From: Flavobacteriaceae bacterium
GTDB lineage: Bacteria; Bacteroidota; Bacteroidia; Flavobacteriales; Flavobacteriaceae
Assembly (NCBI GenBank): GCA_015488935.1
Contig: WFMU01000272.1
Location: forward strand, 1-6,033
DNA length: 6,033 bases
Reading direction: 5' to 3'
The notes under the pieces were generated by a model. That model was not told the DNA's origin. It saw only the letters and a program-made list of their open reading frames with translations, and did not search any database. The position numbers were made by a program, and so were the translations under genes. Below, piece by piece: positions 5,373 to 6,033 of this stretch (the stretch's first letter is position 1; each line of letters starts with the position of its first letter).

Positions 5373-6033
5373 ATGAATATGAAAAAAATAATATTTAGTA
5401 TAGGATTATTTTTGATTAGTTTATCTATCTATTCTCAGGTAGGTTTTAATCAACATACCATAATGGAGAATGTCAATTTTACTCAAAATGTAAACAGTAT
5501 CGCTAATGGAGATATTGATGGTGATGGCGATATGGATTTAATCTCAGCAGATGATGGAAGAATTAAATGGTTTGAAAATACAGATGGAAATAACACCAGT
5601 ATTATGCAACATAATATTGGTGATTTTTTAGGAAAAAAAGTTTTTTTGGCAGATATCGATAACGATAGCGATTTAGATGTTGTTGTATATGGTGTTACAC
5701 AAGTTTTTTGGTTCGAAAATACAGATGGTTTAGGTAATTTTGGAAATAAAATTGTTTTAGAGGATACCATTGATACCTTAAAAGTAATTTTAGATGTTGC
5801 AATTTCTGATTTAGATAGTGATGGTGATGAAGATATAATAATATCTCATAATGGAAGTTCTTCAGATCCCAAACCTTTGTATTGGTTAGAAAACGATGGA
5901 AATGCCAATTTTACAGAACATATAATAGCAGCGTATTCAAAAGATTTATCTATAAGTGTTGCCGATATAAACGCAGATAATACAAAAGATATTATTACTA
6001 CGTATCAAAGTGGTGGTGTGCAATATATTAGAA
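5373..6033 (+). CDS. Secreted FG-GAP/VCBS repeat protein, 3' end cut by the window
   Basis: The frame stays open from the ATG at 5373 to the last base (220 full codons, no stop), so only the N-terminal part is visible. A second in-frame ATG at 5379 gives the more typical MKKIIF start. Residues 4-21 form a signal peptide, probably cleaved near Y20-S21-Q22. The mature part has repeats of about 50 residues. Each carries a calcium-binding-like Asp motif: DIDGDGDMD (47-55), DIDNDSDLD (94-102), DLDSDGDED (146-154) and the degenerate DINADNTKD (198-206). A W-F/L-E-N-x-D-G strand follows the first three: WFENTDG at 66-72 and 113-119, WLENDG at 171-176. This is the FG-GAP/VCBS (integrin-like beta-propeller blade) family. 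In Flavobacteria such proteins are usually exported, often by type IX secretion, and bind glycans or surfaces. The C-terminal sorting domain that would show this lies outside the window. The substrate is unknown. Confidence 0.85.
   Translation, partial: MNMKKIIFSIGLFLISLSIYSQVGFNQHTIMENVNFTQNVNSIANGDIDGDGDMDLISADDGRIKWFENTDGNNTSIMQHNIGDFLGKKVFLADIDNDSDLDVVVYGVTQVFWFENTDGLGNFGNKIVLEDTIDTLKVILDVAISDLDSDGDEDIIISHNGSSSDPKPLYWLENDGNANFTEHIIAAYSKDLSISVADINADNTKDIITTYQSGGVQYIR

Overview
The window looks like an AT-rich contig end from a member of the Bacteroidota, most likely Flavobacteriaceae. The signs are A-rich leaders without Shine-Dalgarno sequences, -7 promoter boxes of the TAnnTTTG type, a Bacteroidota-style lipoprotein signal, a secreted FG-GAP/VCBS repeat protein and a flavobacterial-type HisS. 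All genes lie on the plus strand. The first 24 bases are not genomic: they are the end of a Nextera transposase adapter, so the left edge is a library end and the natural sequence starts at about base 25.

Bases 25-1981 hold a likely nitric-oxide/denitrification accessory group. It contains a hemerythrin-HHE plus PAS protein (70-1050), a five-helix NorE-like heme-copper oxidase subunit III (1161-1736) and, two bases later, an 80-residue NorF/COX4-like membrane protein (1739-1981). No norB-type catalytic subunit is inside the window. A strong AT-rich stem-loop (2001-2033) follows the group. Next comes an unrecognised four-helix membrane protein (2174-2644).

Bases 2698-3753 encode a lipoprotein of the glycoside hydrolase 26 type and are the most interesting item. 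The piece that normally ends a GH26 barrel (strand 8 and helix 8) lies at the N-terminus just after the lipidation site, while the C-terminus stops just after the catalytic nucleophile of strand 7. The two breakpoints are complementary, so the protein reads as a circularly permuted TIM barrel. It is followed by a perfectly phased 7-bp tandem repeat (eight units). A phased 8-bp tandem repeat (five units) lies in the leader of hisS.

Bases 3937-5304 encode a complete histidyl-tRNA synthetase. From 5373 to the end runs the start of a secreted FG-GAP/VCBS calcium-motif repeat protein, cut by the window edge. The GH26 lipoprotein, hisS and the repeat protein do not form an obvious pathway with the Nor-like group. 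No tRNA, rRNA, CRISPR array or insertion sequence was seen, and no gene-free stretch reaches 300 bases.
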